DNA of 64,000 nucleotides from Sphaerosporella brunnea. Its lineage: Eukaryota; Ascomycota; Pezizomycetes; Pezizales; Pyronemataceae. Positions 63,947 to 64,000 of this stretch are shown piece by piece. A program made the position numbers and the translations under genes. The notes under the pieces are model-generated. The model was given only the letters and a program-made list of their open reading frames with translations, did no database searches and was not told where the DNA came from. Each line of letters opens with the position of its first letter. The stretch's first letter is position 1. The DNA lies in the NCBI GenBank assembly GCA_008704415.1, contig VXIS01000005.1, forward strand, positions 62,001 to 126,000, written 5' to 3'.

Positions 63947-64000
63947 CTTGTGAAAGGATATGGTGGTTTTTGGTCGTTCTGGAATTGGCCAGCTCTCTCA
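63947..64000. other. Leader of the PXA-PX gene
   Basis: The remaining 54 bases lie upstream of the minus-strand ATG. Nothing else is visible. Confidence 0.4.

Overview
The window is nuclear DNA of a filamentous ascomycete (Pezizomycotina). The genes carry many short introns (about 48-110 nt) with fungal branch sites, and the gene set is typical of that group: a kinesin-1 with an IAK tail, a 151-residue RAD6, an MSC2-type zinc transporter, a fungal PXA-PX protein, a secreted GH5 mannanase and a DHA2 drug:proton antiporter. Genes are widely spaced and the gaps are rich in small inverted-repeat transposons and dead retroelements. A member of the Pezizomycetes would fit, but that is only a guess.

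Layout. 1-1.9 kb: a wrecked secreted 5'-nucleotidase. 3.3-5.0 kb: a Lys/Thr/Pro repeat protein with higher-order tandem repeats. 5.2-11 kb: an accessory block with two related MULE-like deletion derivatives, a Tc1/mariner-like element that contains a nest of smaller elements, and a solo LTR, all surrounding the intact mitochondrial malonyl-CoA:ACP transacylase gene. 11-19 kb: the zinc transporter, a divergent MFS transporter, a tRNA-derived SINE-like sequence and a C-terminally shortened mannanase. 19-25.8 kb: gene-poor, with a frameshifted P-loop NTPase/nuclease gene of the RHS/Crinkler type and a small MITE. 25.8-29 kb: an F-box/ankyrin protein and a single-pass membrane protein. 29-37 kb: gene-poor, with a pogo transposase remnant, tRNA-Tyr and the 3' end of a LINE. 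37-41 kb: a PCI-domain protein tail to tail with a histidine phosphatase. 41-44.4 kb: a second tRNA-Tyr and two inverted-repeat elements. 44.4-56 kb: a dense housekeeping block with CDC45, a CCDC124 homologue, acetoacetyl-CoA thiolase divergent from RAD6, and kinesin-1. 57-64 kb: a small protein with an MPLKIP-like tail motif, KXD1, and a PXA-PX sorting-nexin-like protein.

The intact genes serve general cell functions: replication (CDC45), ubiquitylation and DNA damage tolerance (RAD6), mitochondrial fatty-acid and acetyl-CoA metabolism, ER zinc supply, microtubule transport and endosome/lysosome biology. They show no shared operon-like logic. The unusual material lies in the accessory stretches. 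It includes nested MITEs whose insertion order can be read from the sequence, internally deleted MULE-like elements, a higher-order repeat gene, a GC-AG intron in RAD6 and several genes dying by small indels. Exon borders were set by eye, from reading frame, splice sites and family conservation.
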